A stretch of 64,000 bases of DNA from an uncultured Gammaproteobacteria bacterium (GTDB lineage: Bacteria; Pseudomonadota; Gammaproteobacteria; PS1; Pseudothioglobaceae): positions 1 to 64,000 of the forward strand of contig CABXIU010000007.1 of assembly GCA_902512305.1 (NCBI GenBank), in the 5' to 3' direction. This document shows, one piece after another, positions 8,988 to 19,953 of this stretch. The first letter of the stretch is position 1. Every line of letters begins with the position of its first letter. The notes beneath the pieces were generated by a model. The model saw nothing but the letters and a program-made list of their open reading frames with translations. It searched no databases and had not been told where the DNA came from. A program made the translations under genes and the position numbers.

Positions 8988-9727
8988 CTAGCTAGCATTG
9001 AAATAGACATTACTACAATTAGAATTCTAATAACTCTTGGATTGGCTTGCAGCAAGTAATGAGTACCCATAAAAGATCCAATCAATTGCCCTAGCATCAT
9101 AATCAGTCCAACAAAAAAGGCGATATGTCCAAATATAAAAAATACGACAAAGCCACCAATATTTGATGCGAAATTAAGAGGTTTTGCCAATATTGTTGCT
9201 TGAATAATTTCAAGTTTTTTTAGCATTACACCTGTCATAACATAAAAAGAGCCAGCCCCAGGTCCAAACATCCCATCGTAAAAACCTACTCCTGGAACGG
9301 CATATGATTCGAATTTATTATGAGACTTAGAGTTTGAACTAATGGTTTTAGGTTTTGGTGAAATAATAAAATAAATTGCAATAAAAACAAGGGCAACTGG
9401 AATGACGAACGAAAGAACTTGGGTATCAATAAACTGCACTATGATACCTCCTATTACTGAGCCAATAAATGCTGCAATCATTAATTTTTTGACTGATTTC
9501 CAATCTAACTTTTTTTTGCGTAAGAGTAGAAAAGTAGCTATGCCAGTACCCATACTTCCCTGAAACTTATTCGTTCCTAGAACGTAAATTGGAGGAATAC
9601 CACTTAATAAGAGTGCAGGTACTGCTAGCAAACCACCTCCGCCTACAAGCGTATCAAGAAAGCCAGCAATCACACCAACTAGAAATAAAAAAGCTAGAAT
9701 TTCAATTGAGAAGTTAGCAATATCCAT
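8975..9727 (-). CDS. Sulfite exporter TauE/SafE family (TSUP) permease
   Basis: GFLDTLVGGGGLLAVPALLL and FYDGMFGPGAGSFYV motifs. Confidence 0.92.
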   Translation of the reverse strand: MDIANFSIEILAFLFLVGVIAGFLDTLVGGGGLLAVPALLLSGIPPIYVLGTNKFQGSMGTGIATFLLLRKKKLDWKSVKKLMIAAFIGSVIGGIIVQFIDTQVLSFVIPVALVFIAIYFIISPKPKTISSNSKSHNKFESYAVPGVGFYDGMFGPGAGSFYVMTGVMLKKLEIIQATILAKPLNFASNIGGFVVFFIFGHIAFFVGLIMMLGQLIGSFMGTHYLLQANPRVIRILIVVMSISMLARYIY

Positions 9728-9732
9728 AGGCT

Positions 9733-10524
9733 TTAACTATTCAAAAGAGTAGGAAACCAATCTTCTCTTAGGCGTTCACCATTTTTTTGATTGATATCCG
9801 GAAAGCTTGGTGAAGTTCTTCCTGGACGATCTCTAAAAACAACGTCATCACCGAGCAACCTAAAAGAAAGGGTTCTACTAATCTTGTCATTTAAATTTGC
9901 ATTAGCTCCGTGAATAGTCTTGAAATTAAATGCTATAACATCCCCAGGCTGAGTCCTCCACTCTTTTATTTCATAATCATCACTATCTGGCAGGTCCATA
10001 AATGCTTCACTATCTTCATAAAAGCTCTCGTTATTAGACCAGCTTGTAGGTCGTATTTCTTTTTTGAGTAGGTGACTGCCAGCTAATGATCTTAATGAAA
10101 CATTTTTATCTCTAGACTCTAATGGCATCCAAAAACTTACTGTTTGATGTCCCGAAACGCAGTAATAAGGCATATCTTGATGCCAAGGTGTAGGAACTCC
10201 AGAGTTTGCATCTTTGTAAAAAAAATGGTCATGAAAAAACTGCACAGATTTTGATTCTGTCAAACTAGAGGCAATTGATGCTAAAGGCGAGTTAAAAATA
10301 AAATCTGAATATTCAGGGATGCGCTTCCAATTACAAAAGTCTTCTAAGAATTGACCTTGATAATTTTTCTTATGGTGAATTAAAGCCCTTTCACTCGGGT
10401 TCTTAATATGAAACTCTGCACCTTGAATTAATATGTCAATCCATTCACTAAATATACCTCTAAGAAGAACAACGCCATCCTTTTTAAAACTTTGAATATC
10501 AGATTGATTAATTAATATTGCCAT
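9733..10524 (-). CDS. Phytanoyl-CoA dioxygenase (PhyH) family protein
   Basis: Fe-binding WHQDMPYYCVSG and later HGA...R motif. Confidence 0.88.
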   Translation of the reverse strand: MAILINQSDIQSFKKDGVVLLRGIFSEWIDILIQGAEFHIKNPSERALIHHKKNYQGQFLEDFCNWKRIPEYSDFIFNSPLASIASSLTESKSVQFFHDHFFYKDANSGVPTPWHQDMPYYCVSGHQTVSFWMPLESRDKNVSLRSLAGSHLLKKEIRPTSWSNNESFYEDSEAFMDLPDSDDYEIKEWRTQPGDVIAFNFKTIHGANANLNDKISRTLSFRLLGDDVVFRDRPGRTSPSFPDINQKNGERLREDWFPTLLNS

Positions 10525-10686
10525 ATGATTTAAACTGTTTCGACCTAAAATAATAATTCAACTTCCATAAAGCTATGATAATAACTAAATTCTGAAACTG
10601 AGAAGATAAATTTAATAATTTATACTCTATAAAAGAATAAGCAAAAACAACTGTATTATTAACATATTTTTTTTCTTCATCAATTA

Positions 10687-11382
10687 ATGAGACTCCTCAC
10701 TGAAACATTTACTATAAAAAAAATTCCCACGGTCGTTTGGAGCTCTGAGGACTCATTTGATTTAAAACCTAAGCCCTTAACCTTTATATTTCTTGTGTTT
10801 GGATTATTTCTGTTTGGATTGGGAGAAAGTCTATTAATTACTAGTGGCGCAGGTGTTGGCCCATATACAGTTCTGGCTCAAGGAATTTCAAACCTTACAG
10901 ATTGGTCGCTAGGTCTTTCTACATTTGTTATTAGTGTGTTTGTTCTCTTGTTATGGATCCCACTTAAACAAAAGCCAGGAATGGGAACAATATTAAATGC
11001 CTTTATAATTGCGCTAACTATTGAGTTTTCTGTCTATTTTTTGCCGTATCCAGAGCATTACCCACTGAAGGTGTTGCAAGTGGTTATAGGTGTCTTAACT
11101 ATTGGAATAGGAAGTGGATTCTACTTAATTTGTAATCTTGGAGCTGGACCAAGAGACGGCTTAATGATGGGGCTTCAGAAAGTCACCAATATGCCAATTT
11201 ACTCAATTCGAACTACGATTGAGATTAGTGTCGTTATTTTAGGTTCAATTTGTCTTCTAAATAATTTAGAGAAGCTACTGGGCGAGGTTGTTGGGCTTGG
11301 AACAATAATATTCGCTTTGGGTATAGGGCCATCAGTTGCACTAGGTATAACCATTGTGGGTGGCCTTTCTAAAAAAGTTTAA
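10687..11382 (+). CDS. YczE/YyaS/YitT-like membrane protein
   Basis: Multiple TM segments; GAGPRDGLMMGLQ motif typical of the family. Confidence 0.8.
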   Translation: MRLLTETFTIKKIPTVVWSSEDSFDLKPKPLTFIFLVFGLFLFGLGESLLITSGAGVGPYTVLAQGISNLTDWSLGLSTFVISVFVLLLWIPLKQKPGMGTILNAFIIALTIEFSVYFLPYPEHYPLKVLQVVIGVLTIGIGSGFYLICNLGAGPRDGLMMGLQKVTNMPIYSIRTTIEISVVILGSICLLNNLEKLLGEVVGLGTIIFALGIGPSVALGITIVGGLSKKV

Positions 11383-11403
11383 TCATTTAATGAAAATAAT
11401 CCA

Positions 11404-12648
11404 TTAAGTCACATAATTTCTTTTTTTGAAATTTAACGAATCCCACTCATTTGATTGCATTATATTTTTCAAGCACATTATTGCTTTCCAGATATCTTGA
11501 TACCTCATATATAGAGGCGAAATGCCAAACCTTAAAATATTAGGTTCACGGTAGTCACCGATAACGCCCTGAGAGATTAATGATTGCATAATTGGATAGG
11601 CATTTTCATGCTTAAATGAAATTTGACTGCCTCTTTGGTCAGCATTAGATGGGGAAAATAATTCAAACCCATATTCACCACACTCTTGCTGAATTAAATC
11701 AATAAAAACTTCTGATAGCTGAATACTCTTCTTTCGAACCAGTTCCATTGATATCCCTTTAAAGATTTCAAGGCCACTTTCTACTGCCTTATAAGAAAGA
11801 ATAGCTGGAGTTCCACAAATATATTTACTGATACTATTCGCAGGAATGTATTTACCATCAAACGCAAATGGGTCAATATGGCCGAGCCATCCTGTTAAAG
11901 GCTGCGATACTTTTTCAATTAAATCACTTTTTACATATAAAAAACCAGGCGCCCCTGGCCCGCCATTCAAGTGCTTATAAGTACAACCAACAGCAAAATC
12001 TACGCCAATATTATGCAAATCTAATGGAATCACTCCAACGCTATGACTTAAATCCCAGACTACAAGCGCTCCTTTATTGTGAGCATAATCAGTAATTTTC
12101 TTCATATCACTAATGCGCCCTGTTTTATAGTTAATGTGTGAAAGCATTACAACTGCAGTAGAGGAGTCTATGTATTGCTCAATTGCATTATCATTTTCTA
12201 TTAAACATCTCTCATATTGATTATTTAGCATTTCATTGACACCCTCTAAAATGTAAAGATCAGAAGGAAAATTGACAACTTCACTAACAATTTTTTTTCT
12301 ATTTTTATTTAATTTCAATGCTGAAGTCAGAACCTTAAATAAATTAATCGAAGTACTATCAACCACAATAACTTCGCCAGGGTTAGCGCCAAGTAAAGGC
12401 GCAATTTTGTTACCTAATGTTTGAGGCAAATTAATCCATTCTGCCTTGTTCCAACTATTGATTAAATCCTTCCCCCATTCTTCATTAATCGCTCTCTTAA
12501 GATTTTCTATAGTTCTTTTAGGAAGAGGGCCTAGTGAATTTCCATCAAAATAAATTGTATTTTTTGGTAAAGAGAACTCTTTTCTATAGTGAGAGAGTGG
12601 GTCTCCATTATCTAGAGTCTTCAAATATTCAAGTGAAATTTTTTTCAT
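11404..12648 (-). CDS. kynU: Kynureninase
   Basis: FDGNSLGPLP, PLP-lysine region CTYKHLNGGPGAPGF, FGISPLYMRYQDIW. Confidence 0.9.
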   Translation of the reverse strand: MKKISLEYLKTLDNGDPLSHYRKEFSLPKNTIYFDGNSLGPLPKRTIENLKRAINEEWGKDLINSWNKAEWINLPQTLGNKIAPLLGANPGEVIVVDSTSINLFKVLTSALKLNKNRKKIVSEVVNFPSDLYILEGVNEMLNNQYERCLIENDNAIEQYIDSSTAVVMLSHINYKTGRISDMKKITDYAHNKGALVVWDLSHSVGVIPLDLHNIGVDFAVGCTYKHLNGGPGAPGFLYVKSDLIEKVSQPLTGWLGHIDPFAFDGKYIPANSISKYICGTPAILSYKAVESGLEIFKGISMELVRKKSIQLSEVFIDLIQQECGEYGFELFSPSNADQRGSQISFKHENAYPIMQSLISQGVIGDYREPNILRFGISPLYMRYQDIWKAIMCLKNIMQSNEWDSLNFKKRNYVT

Positions 12649-12741
12649 TAAGATTTATTTATTGTAATCACTATAAAATTATAATTCATTTAAAAAAATC
12701 AAAGATCATTAAACTGACTCTAAAAGCGATAAAATCAAATA

Positions 12742-13194
12742 ATGGATAAAATTGTTGTTCAAACTGAAGATTTTGATTTAACTACTGAAGTTGAGCTTAT
12801 CAAATCTTATAGCCCAAACGTCGGAGCAATTGTCAGCTTTATTGGGACTGTTCGAGACTTAAATAATGAATCTCTTGTCTCTCTAACTCTCGAGCATTAT
12901 CCTGAAATGACAGAAAAATCTCTTGAATCAATCGCTAATAAAGCAAGGGATAAATGGGAACTTGAAACAATAACGATTATTCATCGAGTTGGGACTCTTT
13001 GCATCGGAGATCAAATTGTATTAGTCATAACCACAAGTGAACATCGACAAGAGGCCTTTGATTCATGTAACTTTATAATGGATTACTTAAAAACTGATGC
13101 TCCATTCTGGAAAAAAGAGATTTCGGATAAGGAGGAAAAATGGGTTAAGATTAGAGAAACTGACGAAAAACAAAAAAGCCGATGGAAGCGCTAA
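12742..13194 (+). CDS. moaE: Molybdopterin synthase catalytic subunit
   Basis: GAIVSFIGTVRD, IIHRVGTLCIGD, KTDAPFWKKE. Confidence 0.95.
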   Translation: MDKIVVQTEDFDLTTEVELIKSYSPNVGAIVSFIGTVRDLNNESLVSLTLEHYPEMTEKSLESIANKARDKWELETITIIHRVGTLCIGDQIVLVITTSEHRQEAFDSCNFIMDYLKTDAPFWKKEISDKEEKWVKIRETDEKQKSRWKR

Positions 13195-13769
13195 AAATCT
13201 AATTCTTCAAGCTTATTAAGATTAGTTAAAACCGCCAAACGATCTGAAACATCAACCCTTTCTAATGTCTGCTGGCGATACCACAGAGCCATCTTTCGGC
13301 CACCTTTATCTAGAAATTGCTCTAAACTTTTGACAAGATTTGACTTCATCAGGGCAAATGTTGCATGCATGATTGAGCCATCATGTGCAACACAAATATC
13401 AGCATCACTTAACTGCATTTTGTTAATTAATTCATCAACAAGCAATGAATCAACTAGTGGACTATCACAGGGCAGAACCAAAAGATAATCTGTTGAACAA
13501 GTCTTGAGGGCTTTCGAAATTCCAGCTAAGGGTCCTTGAAACCCTTCAAGATCATCAGCTATGACTTCACCATACAATGAATACTCATCAAAACTTCTAT
13601 TGGCACTAACAAAAATATGACATACTTTAGGCTTAACTACACTGACCACATGGGCTATCAATGGGAGACCTCTAAATTCTACCAAACCCTTATCTTTTCC
13701 ATTCATTCTCAGTCCCTGACCGCCTGACAAGATAACTGCTGAAATTTCATTTTGTAAAATTTTATTCAC
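13191..13769 (-). CDS. mobA: Molybdenum cofactor guanylyltransferase
   Basis: VILSGGQGLRMNGKDKGLVEF, LPCDSPLV. Confidence 0.93.
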   Translation of the reverse strand: MNKILQNEISAVILSGGQGLRMNGKDKGLVEFRGLPLIAHVVSVVKPKVCHIFVSANRSFDEYSLYGEVIADDLEGFQGPLAGISKALKTCSTDYLLVLPCDSPLVDSLLVDELINKMQLSDADICVAHDGSIMHATFALMKSNLVKSLEQFLDKGGRKMALWYRQQTLERVDVSDRLAVLTNLNKLEELDF

Positions 13770-13862
13770 TTATTTCTCGTTCTTTTTTCAAGTTATTTGT
13801 ATTTTGGAAAATTTCTTGCAATTGTATAATATACCTAATGAAACCGAAAAATATAGAACCTC

Positions 13863-15125
13863 ATGAATGATCAATCTATTAAATCAAGCTCATTAATGTT
13901 TAATGACTCTCTTATGAGCGCGGATGATGCATTAGCATTCCTAATTGATTCAGCGGTCGTTTTAAGTGAAACTGAAATTTCTACTTTAGATAATTCAATT
14001 GGCAGAATACTTGCAAAAGATATTCGCTCTAAAATTAATGTACCAGGTTTTGATAACAGCGCAATGGATGGCTATACAATCGCGCTTGATGAGAACAACC
14101 TAAGCGAGATAAATCAAACCTTTAATGTTGTAGATAGAATTGCTGCCGGCTCCACAGGAAATGAACTTAAAAAAGGAAATGCGGCAAGAATATTTACTGG
14201 CGCACCAATTCCACCAGGAGCGAACACTGTTATTATGCAAGAGGAATGTCAGCTTTCTGAAGATGGCTCCAAAATTACAATTACTAGAGCCATTAAATTA
14301 AACGAAAATATTCGTCCGACTGGAAATGATATTCTGCAGAAAGATGCTATCCTAAGTGCTGGAAAAAAAATTGAACCCGAAGATATATCTCTTGCAGCAT
14401 CTGTCGGAATTGGAGAACTTGAAGTCTTTAAAAAACTTAAGGTGGGTGTGTTCTTTACTGGAGATGAATTAGTGGAGCCTGGAAACTCCCTAACACCCGG
14501 GAAAATATACAACTCCAATCGCTATGCACTAGTAGCACTCTTAAATAAAGCAGGTTGTGATGTCATTAATCTTGGTAATATTAAAGATAATTTTGATTCA
14601 ACTTGTGACGCACTTGAAAATCTGTCGAGAGAGTGTGATTTGATTATGACTACTGGTGGAGTTTCAGTAGGCGAAGAAGACCATGTTAAACCTGCCGTTG
14701 AGAAACTTGGCTCAATTAACCTTTGGAAAATCAAAATGAAACCAGGAAAACCACTCGCCTATGGTCAAGTAAAAAATATTCCATTTATTGGGCTTCCAGG
14801 AAATCCAGTATCTAGCTTTGTTACATATTGTATTTTCGCATTACCATTTATTAAAAAAATGCAGGGAAATAGTCACTTTGAAACTGAAGTAATAAAGGTT
14901 AAATCAAATTTTGATTGTAAACGTGCAAAACCAAGACGTGAATACGCTCGAGTTCGAATTGACTATTCTTCAGAAATTCCATTAGCAAAATTGTATCCAA
15001 AACAAGGCTCTGATGTCATGAGCTCTGTAGTGTGGGCTGATGGATTTATTGAGATACCTGAAAATACTACTTTTGATAGTGGTACCATTCTTAATTATTA
15101 TCCATTGAGTGAATTAACACGATGA
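13863..15125 (+). CDS. moeA: Molybdopterin molybdenumtransferase
   Basis: [54 protein letters not shown]. Confidence 0.96.
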   Translation: MNDQSIKSSSLMFNDSLMSADDALAFLIDSAVVLSETEISTLDNSIGRILAKDIRSKINVPGFDNSAMDGYTIALDENNLSEINQTFNVVDRIAAGSTGNELKKGNAARIFTGAPIPPGANTVIMQEECQLSEDGSKITITRAIKLNENIRPTGNDILQKDAILSAGKKIEPEDISLAASVGIGELEVFKKLKVGVFFTGDELVEPGNSLTPGKIYNSNRYALVALLNKAGCDVINLGNIKDNFDSTCDALENLSRECDLIMTTGGVSVGEEDHVKPAVEKLGSINLWKIKMKPGKPLAYGQVKNIPFIGLPGNPVSSFVTYCIFALPFIKKMQGNSHFETEVIKVKSNFDCKRAKPRREYARVRIDYSSEIPLAKLYPKQGSDVMSSVVWADGFIEIPENTTFDSGTILNYYPLSELTR

Positions 15126-15601
15126 GCAAACTAACACACATTAATTCAAATGGTGAGGCTCAGATGGTTGATGTTTCTGAGAAAAATATTACGGCACGTG
15201 AGGCCAAAGCAGGTGCTAAAGTTTTTATGAAATCTGAAACATTAGACTTAATTATCTCTGGCTCTCATAAAAAGGGAGACGTTCTCGCTGTAGCCAGAGT
15301 AGCAGGCATTCAGGCTGCAAAAAAATGCTCTGAACTTATCCCACTCTGTCATCCTCTAATGCTCTCTAAGGTGAGTGTTGAGCTGACTCCTAATGCTGAA
15401 GATAGCTGTATTGAAATTGTTGCTGTTGCAAAACTGAATGGCAAAACAGGAGTTGAAATGGAAGCGCTGACTGCAGCTAGTATAGCCGCTCTTACGGTTT
15501 ATGATATGTGTAAAGCTGTTGATCGTTTTATGCGTATTGATAACGTTCAACTATTAGAAAAAAAAGGTGGTAAATCTGGTCACTGGGTTTTAGAATCATG
15601 A
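15122..15601 (+). CDS. moaC: Cyclic pyranopterin monophosphate synthase
   Basis: [42 protein letters not shown]. Confidence 0.97.
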   Translation: MSKLTHINSNGEAQMVDVSEKNITAREAKAGAKVFMKSETLDLIISGSHKKGDVLAVARVAGIQAAKKCSELIPLCHPLMLSKVSVELTPNAEDSCIEIVAVAKLNGKTGVEMEALTAASIAALTVYDMCKAVDRFMRIDNVQLLEKKGGKSGHWVLES

Positions 15602-16593
15602 GTCAGATCATCGACCCATTTAACAGAAAAATTACCTACTTAAGGGTTTCAGTTACTGATCACTGTAATTATCGATGTCATTACTGCAGAGATGAGGATC
15701 ACCAGACACACACTAAAAAATCTCAAGTTCTTACTTTTGAAGAAATTGCAAAAATTGTAGCTTTGTTTGCTGAATTAGGTGTTACCAAGGTTCGCCTGAC
15801 TGGAGGGGAACCTTTGCTTCGCAAAGATATTCTTGACTTAACTAAAATGCTCGGAGAGATTCCAGGTTTGAGTGATATCCCACTTTCAACGAATGCCCAC
15901 CTTTTACCCTCAATGGCCTTGAAACTAAAAAATCATGGCATTAATAGAGCTAATATTTCAATTGATTCACTCATCCCCGAGCGCTTTAAAGACATAACTC
16001 GAGATGGAAATCTAGATACTGTAATCAGAGGTATTGATGCTGCAATTAATTCTGGAATGAAGCCAATTAAGCTGAATATGGTTGTCATGAAAGGTATCAA
16101 TGATGATGAGATTGAATCAATGATTGACTTTGCAATAAATAGAGGTCTAGACCTTCGATTTATTGAAACGATGCCTATTGGCCTTACCGGAATTGAGGCA
16201 ATTGATAGACACTATAGTGAAAAGGATATCCTTGATAGAATTTATTCAAGCTATGGTGACAAACTTACAGTTGCAGATTCAAAGCAGACTGATGGGCCTG
16301 CAAAAGTACTAAAAATTAAAGGCACTAATACCAGTGTTGGAACTATTTCCGCAGTTTCTAATAATTTTTGCAGTAGCTGTAATCGTGTCAGACTTACAGC
16401 AAAAGGGGAATTAATTCTTTGCCTTGGTCAAAAAGACTCTGTATCACTTCGAGACGCAATCAGGTCTGGAATGAATGATGATCAGGTTAAGCGTTTGATT
16501 CTCAACGCAATAACAAAAAAACCTGAAAAACATTTTTTTGATTCTGTTGTTGATAATATCAGTAATCGACAAATGGTGGAGATGGGCGGATGA
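15598..16593 (+). CDS. moaA: GTP 3',8-cyclase
   Basis: Radical [37 protein letters not shown]. Confidence 0.97.
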   Translation: MSQIIDPFNRKITYLRVSVTDHCNYRCHYCRDEDHQTHTKKSQVLTFEEIAKIVALFAELGVTKVRLTGGEPLLRKDILDLTKMLGEIPGLSDIPLSTNAHLLPSMALKLKNHGINRANISIDSLIPERFKDITRDGNLDTVIRGIDAAINSGMKPIKLNMVVMKGINDDEIESMIDFAINRGLDLRFIETMPIGLTGIEAIDRHYSEKDILDRIYSSYGDKLTVADSKQTDGPAKVLKIKGTNTSVGTISAVSNNFCSSCNRVRLTAKGELILCLGQKDSVSLRDAIRSGMNDDQVKRLILNAITKKPEKHFFDSVVDNISNRQMVEMGG

Positions 16594-16826
16594 GGATTCT
16601 TTACTTTGCGTCTCTGAAAGAAAATTTAAATACCTCAGATGAGAACATAAACTTTAGTTCACCCGTCACAATTTCATTAATTAAAGAGGAATTAGTAAAA
16701 AAATACGGTGAACAATATTTCCCAAAGAACTTATTATGCGCTGTAAACCACGAAATAGCCTCTGAAGCCACCATAGTTAATAATGAAGATGAGGTAGCTT
16801 TTTTCCCTCCTGTCACTGGAGGATAA
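16590..16826 (+). CDS. moaD: Molybdopterin synthase sulfur carrier subunit
   Basis: Ubiquitin-like fold length, C-terminal FFPPVTGG. Confidence 0.94.
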   Translation: MRILYFASLKENLNTSDENINFSSPVTISLIKEELVKKYGEQYFPKNLLCAVNHEIASEATIVNNEDEVAFFPPVTGG

Positions 16827-16832
16827 AGAAAT

Positions 16833-17363
16833 ATGACTAGTAAAAAGATTAAAATTGGTTTTCTTACTATCTCTGATAGGGCTGCTCGTGGAGTTTATGA
16901 AGATATAAGTGGTCCTGCAATGCAGGAATGGATTTCTAAAGCAGTTACTTGTCCCTATGAAATTTCCACCAAAGTAATTGAAGATGAACAGCCCTTGATA
17001 GAAGAAACATTAATAGATATGAGTGATAAACATTGTTGCAACCTGATTCTTACAACAGGAGGGACAGGTCCAACAACAAGAGATGTCACTCCTGAGGCTA
17101 CTGAAGCAGTATGTGAGAGAATTTTTGATGGTTTTGCAGAACAGATGAGATCAGTATCGCTTCGAACAGTTCCAACAGCAATTCTTTCCCGGCAAGTAGC
17201 GGGTACACGTGGGAACAGTTTAATTATTAACCTTCCTGGAAAGCCTGTAGCAATTGCGGTATGTCTTGGAGCTGTGTTTCTAGCAGTTCCTAAATGCCTA
17301 GAACTTTTAGATGAGTCAATTATCACAATCGATAAGTCTTTTGTTTCTCAAGCGTTTGAGTAA
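16833..17363 (+). CDS. mog: Molybdopterin adenylyltransferase
   Basis: LTTGGTGPTTRDVTPEAT, INLPGKPVAI. Confidence 0.9.
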   Translation: MTSKKIKIGFLTISDRAARGVYEDISGPAMQEWISKAVTCPYEISTKVIEDEQPLIEETLIDMSDKHCCNLILTTGGTGPTTRDVTPEATEAVCERIFDGFAEQMRSVSLRTVPTAILSRQVAGTRGNSLIINLPGKPVAIAVCLGAVFLAVPKCLELLDESIITIDKSFVSQAFE

Positions 17364-17377
17364 TTTAAGCTTTAATT

Positions 17378-18064
17378 ATGTCTAATCAAAGAGACTCATC
17401 ACTAGACTTGATGCGCGGCATAGCGATTATTATGATGATTGTATTCCACTTTATATACGACCTTAATTCATTTGAATTTACCAGCATTCCTTTGTTTACT
17501 CATTGGGGAGGAATAGCTTGGCGTTGCCTGATTGTTTTTCTTTTCTTGAGCGCTGTTGGGATCAGTCTAGTCATTGCTCATAGCAAAAATCTTAAACTAA
17601 GAAAATTCATTAAGCGATTAATTTATTTAGGTATTGCAGCGCTTTTGGTCTCTGCTGGAACTTACTTAATGTTTCCTGATGGATGGGTTTACTTTGGCAT
17701 ACTCCATTTGATATGGACTTCATCTCTGATAGCAGTAGCATTTGTTAACTTACCAAAGACTTCTCTCTTAATTGCGATAATAATCCTTATTGCTGCAGTA
17801 TTTGATCAACCAAATTTGAGTATTCTTTCAAGTATTTTTGAGTCGTATTTACCAATTGGAAGTGTCGATTATTACCCTCTATTTCCATGGCTATCCTTTG
17901 TATTTATAGGCATTTACCTGGGTCATTATCCTTATTATCAGAAAGTTATTACATTTCGCGCAAACTGGCTTGAAGTGATCGGTCAGCACGCATTAATTAT
18001 TTACCTAACGCATCAAATAATTTTATTTGGTTTGGTGAGTTGGGCTTATTACTTATTGAACTAA
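17378..18064 (+). CDS. DUF1624 / heparan-alpha-glucosaminide N-acetyltransferase-like membrane protein
   Basis: SLDLMRGIAIIMMIVFHFIYDL, multiple TM segments. Confidence 0.8.
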   Translation: MSNQRDSSLDLMRGIAIIMMIVFHFIYDLNSFEFTSIPLFTHWGGIAWRCLIVFLFLSAVGISLVIAHSKNLKLRKFIKRLIYLGIAALLVSAGTYLMFPDGWVYFGILHLIWTSSLIAVAFVNLPKTSLLIAIIILIAAVFDQPNLSILSSIFESYLPIGSVDYYPLFPWLSFVFIGIYLGHYPYYQKVITFRANWLEVIGQHALIIYLTHQIILFGLVSWAYYLLN

Positions 18065-19380
18065 TAAGCTATAATTTTTTTCTTTTTAATTTGGACAGAT
18101 TTTGTTAGCTTTGATGAAACAGCAACGGGTTTTTGATTTGCATAATCTTCGTGATTTTTTGCTACCAAATCTAGATCATATAGGTAATTCACCATAACAC
18201 CCCATGAATCAACTAAAGCATTCTGGTTATCGTTTGCATTTGGATGTATATCAACAATCGAAGCGCCATTTCCAAGATGAAAGTGGGCAACAGAATTTAA
18301 TGCATGACCATTTTTATTTTTTACTTGAGTCAAGTAATAATATGTCAATCTAACTAAAGATAAAGAATCTGGTGATGAGTTATAATCGCAAGATTTTATA
18401 TGACTGATTATATTTTCTGGCAACTCATTATTATCAGATAAATTTACCTCTTCAACCCATTTTCTTAGGCCTGGAACAGGCGATAACGTAACAAACTGCT
18501 TGATTTGATTAAACTCTAGTTGGATTTCTGAAACTACTTGTTTAATCAAGAAACTACCAAAAGAAACTCCCTTTAGTGCCATTTGGCAATTAGAGATAGA
18601 ATAAAACACCGCGGTATTAGCACTATAAGGGTCAATAGCTTTAACCGATGTGTCCAGAATTGGCATGATTGACTCTGGGACCTCATTCATTAACGCAACC
18701 TCAATAAAAATAAGAGGCTCATTGGGAAGCGCAGGGTGAAAAAAAGCATATAGCCTTCTATCAGCAGCGGCAACTCTATTTTGAAGATCTTGCCAATCTG
18801 AAATATCATGAACAGCTTCATATTCCATGATTTTTTCAAGGACGTGAGCACCTGTCGACCAATCAATACGCTCTAGTTTTAAAAAACCGCGATTAAACCA
18901 TGACTTGAATAAGTGTATAAAATCAAAATCGAGTGGCTTTAACTCAGGAGAATCCTTAATATATATTAATAATGACTCTCTCATTTTTAATAAAGATGGC
19001 ATTCCATTTGGAGCTTGATTTAGCCTTCTAAGTAACTCCTGACTCTTAGGCTCAATTATCTTATGGAGCTCTCTTAACTGCGCTTCATCATCATAATTTA
19101 GCTTTTTGAGTGCATTTTTTAATGAGGGACGATCAACACTAAACTGTTTAAGTAATTGAGTGAAAAATGATTTTTTTTGTTCTTCTGAAAGCGCCTCAAA
19201 ATCTTCTAATATTATTTTTGCTAAAGAGAACAGCGTTGCCTCACCATTTTTACTTACAAGCTGATTGCAAAGATTAATTAAGTTTTCTGGATTTATGGTT
19301 TTTTTATTTGATCTACCAATACCCAATCGCTGAATGACAGAGTTTAAAAAATTTTGATGTTGGTTCATATACAGCCCCAT
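18061..19380 (-). CDS. Malonyl-CoA decarboxylase
   Basis: LSPVPGLRKWV, HLGNGASI; overall MCD layout. Confidence 0.88.
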   Translation of the reverse strand: MGLYMNQHQNFLNSVIQRLGIGRSNKKTINPENLINLCNQLVSKNGEATLFSLAKIILEDFEALSEEQKKSFFTQLLKQFSVDRPSLKNALKKLNYDDEAQLRELHKIIEPKSQELLRRLNQAPNGMPSLLKMRESLLIYIKDSPELKPLDFDFIHLFKSWFNRGFLKLERIDWSTGAHVLEKIMEYEAVHDISDWQDLQNRVAAADRRLYAFFHPALPNEPLIFIEVALMNEVPESIMPILDTSVKAIDPYSANTAVFYSISNCQMALKGVSFGSFLIKQVVSEIQLEFNQIKQFVTLSPVPGLRKWVEEVNLSDNNELPENIISHIKSCDYNSSPDSLSLVRLTYYYLTQVKNKNGHALNSVAHFHLGNGASIVDIHPNANDNQNALVDSWGVMVNYLYDLDLVAKNHEDYANQKPVAVSSKLTKSVQIKKKKIIAY

Positions 19381-19414
19381 TAATAGAGCAAGGATTTTAC
19401 AACAGTAATTCTAA

Positions 19415-19948
19415 TTATTCAATTGAACTAAAGCGAAAAACATTGATTGCAATATAATCGTTATAGGCGGTTCCGGACTGAAGCCAATTTTTTGCTTTAA
19501 CAGCTGAAATTTGAGGAGTTAATTTGTCTTCAAGTTTTAGATATAAGCCATATTTAAAAATATAATCTTTATCGCTCAAAACTTGCAATTCACCATTAGA
19601 AATAATAATGCTTTTTTCTGGCATTTCGCCAGGCTGTGAAGCAAATGAATCTTCACCATATTCCAGCATCAAATCTGATAATTTTTTTTCAAAATATTCT
19701 TTACTTAACGGGCTATGCTGATAATAATTTGTCAGTAAATCTTCAGCCTCATTTTCTAAATAATCTCTCAAATCATCAACAGAAGAGAATTTTTCATCTT
19801 CTATCCAAAAAATAACAAAAGCCCCATTAGAGCCGCCAAGACCTAATGCCTCATCCCTAACCATAACTAAGGCAGAGCCATCAAGAATCGATTGTAGAAA
19901 ATCTTGGTCTATTTTTTTTATTTCAGATCTAAAACTACTAAGGTTCAT
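19415..19948 (-). CDS. Uncharacterized 177-aa protein, cbb-operon associated
   Basis: ORF co-directional with cbbO; no family recognised. Confidence 0.75.
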   Translation of the reverse strand: MNLSSFRSEIKKIDQDFLQSILDGSALVMVRDEALGLGGSNGAFVIFWIEDEKFSSVDDLRDYLENEAEDLLTNYYQHSPLSKEYFEKKLSDLMLEYGEDSFASQPGEMPEKSIIISNGELQVLSDKDYIFKYGLYLKLEDKLTPQISAVKAKNWLQSGTAYNDYIAINVFRFSSIE

Positions 19949-19953
19949 ATTTT

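Noticed and set aside
8868-9059. 63-aa plus-strand ORF overlapping repeat copy 2 and the TauE-like 3' end
   Set aside because: Made from the repeat and antisense of a conserved gene; low-complexity composition; no supporting features.
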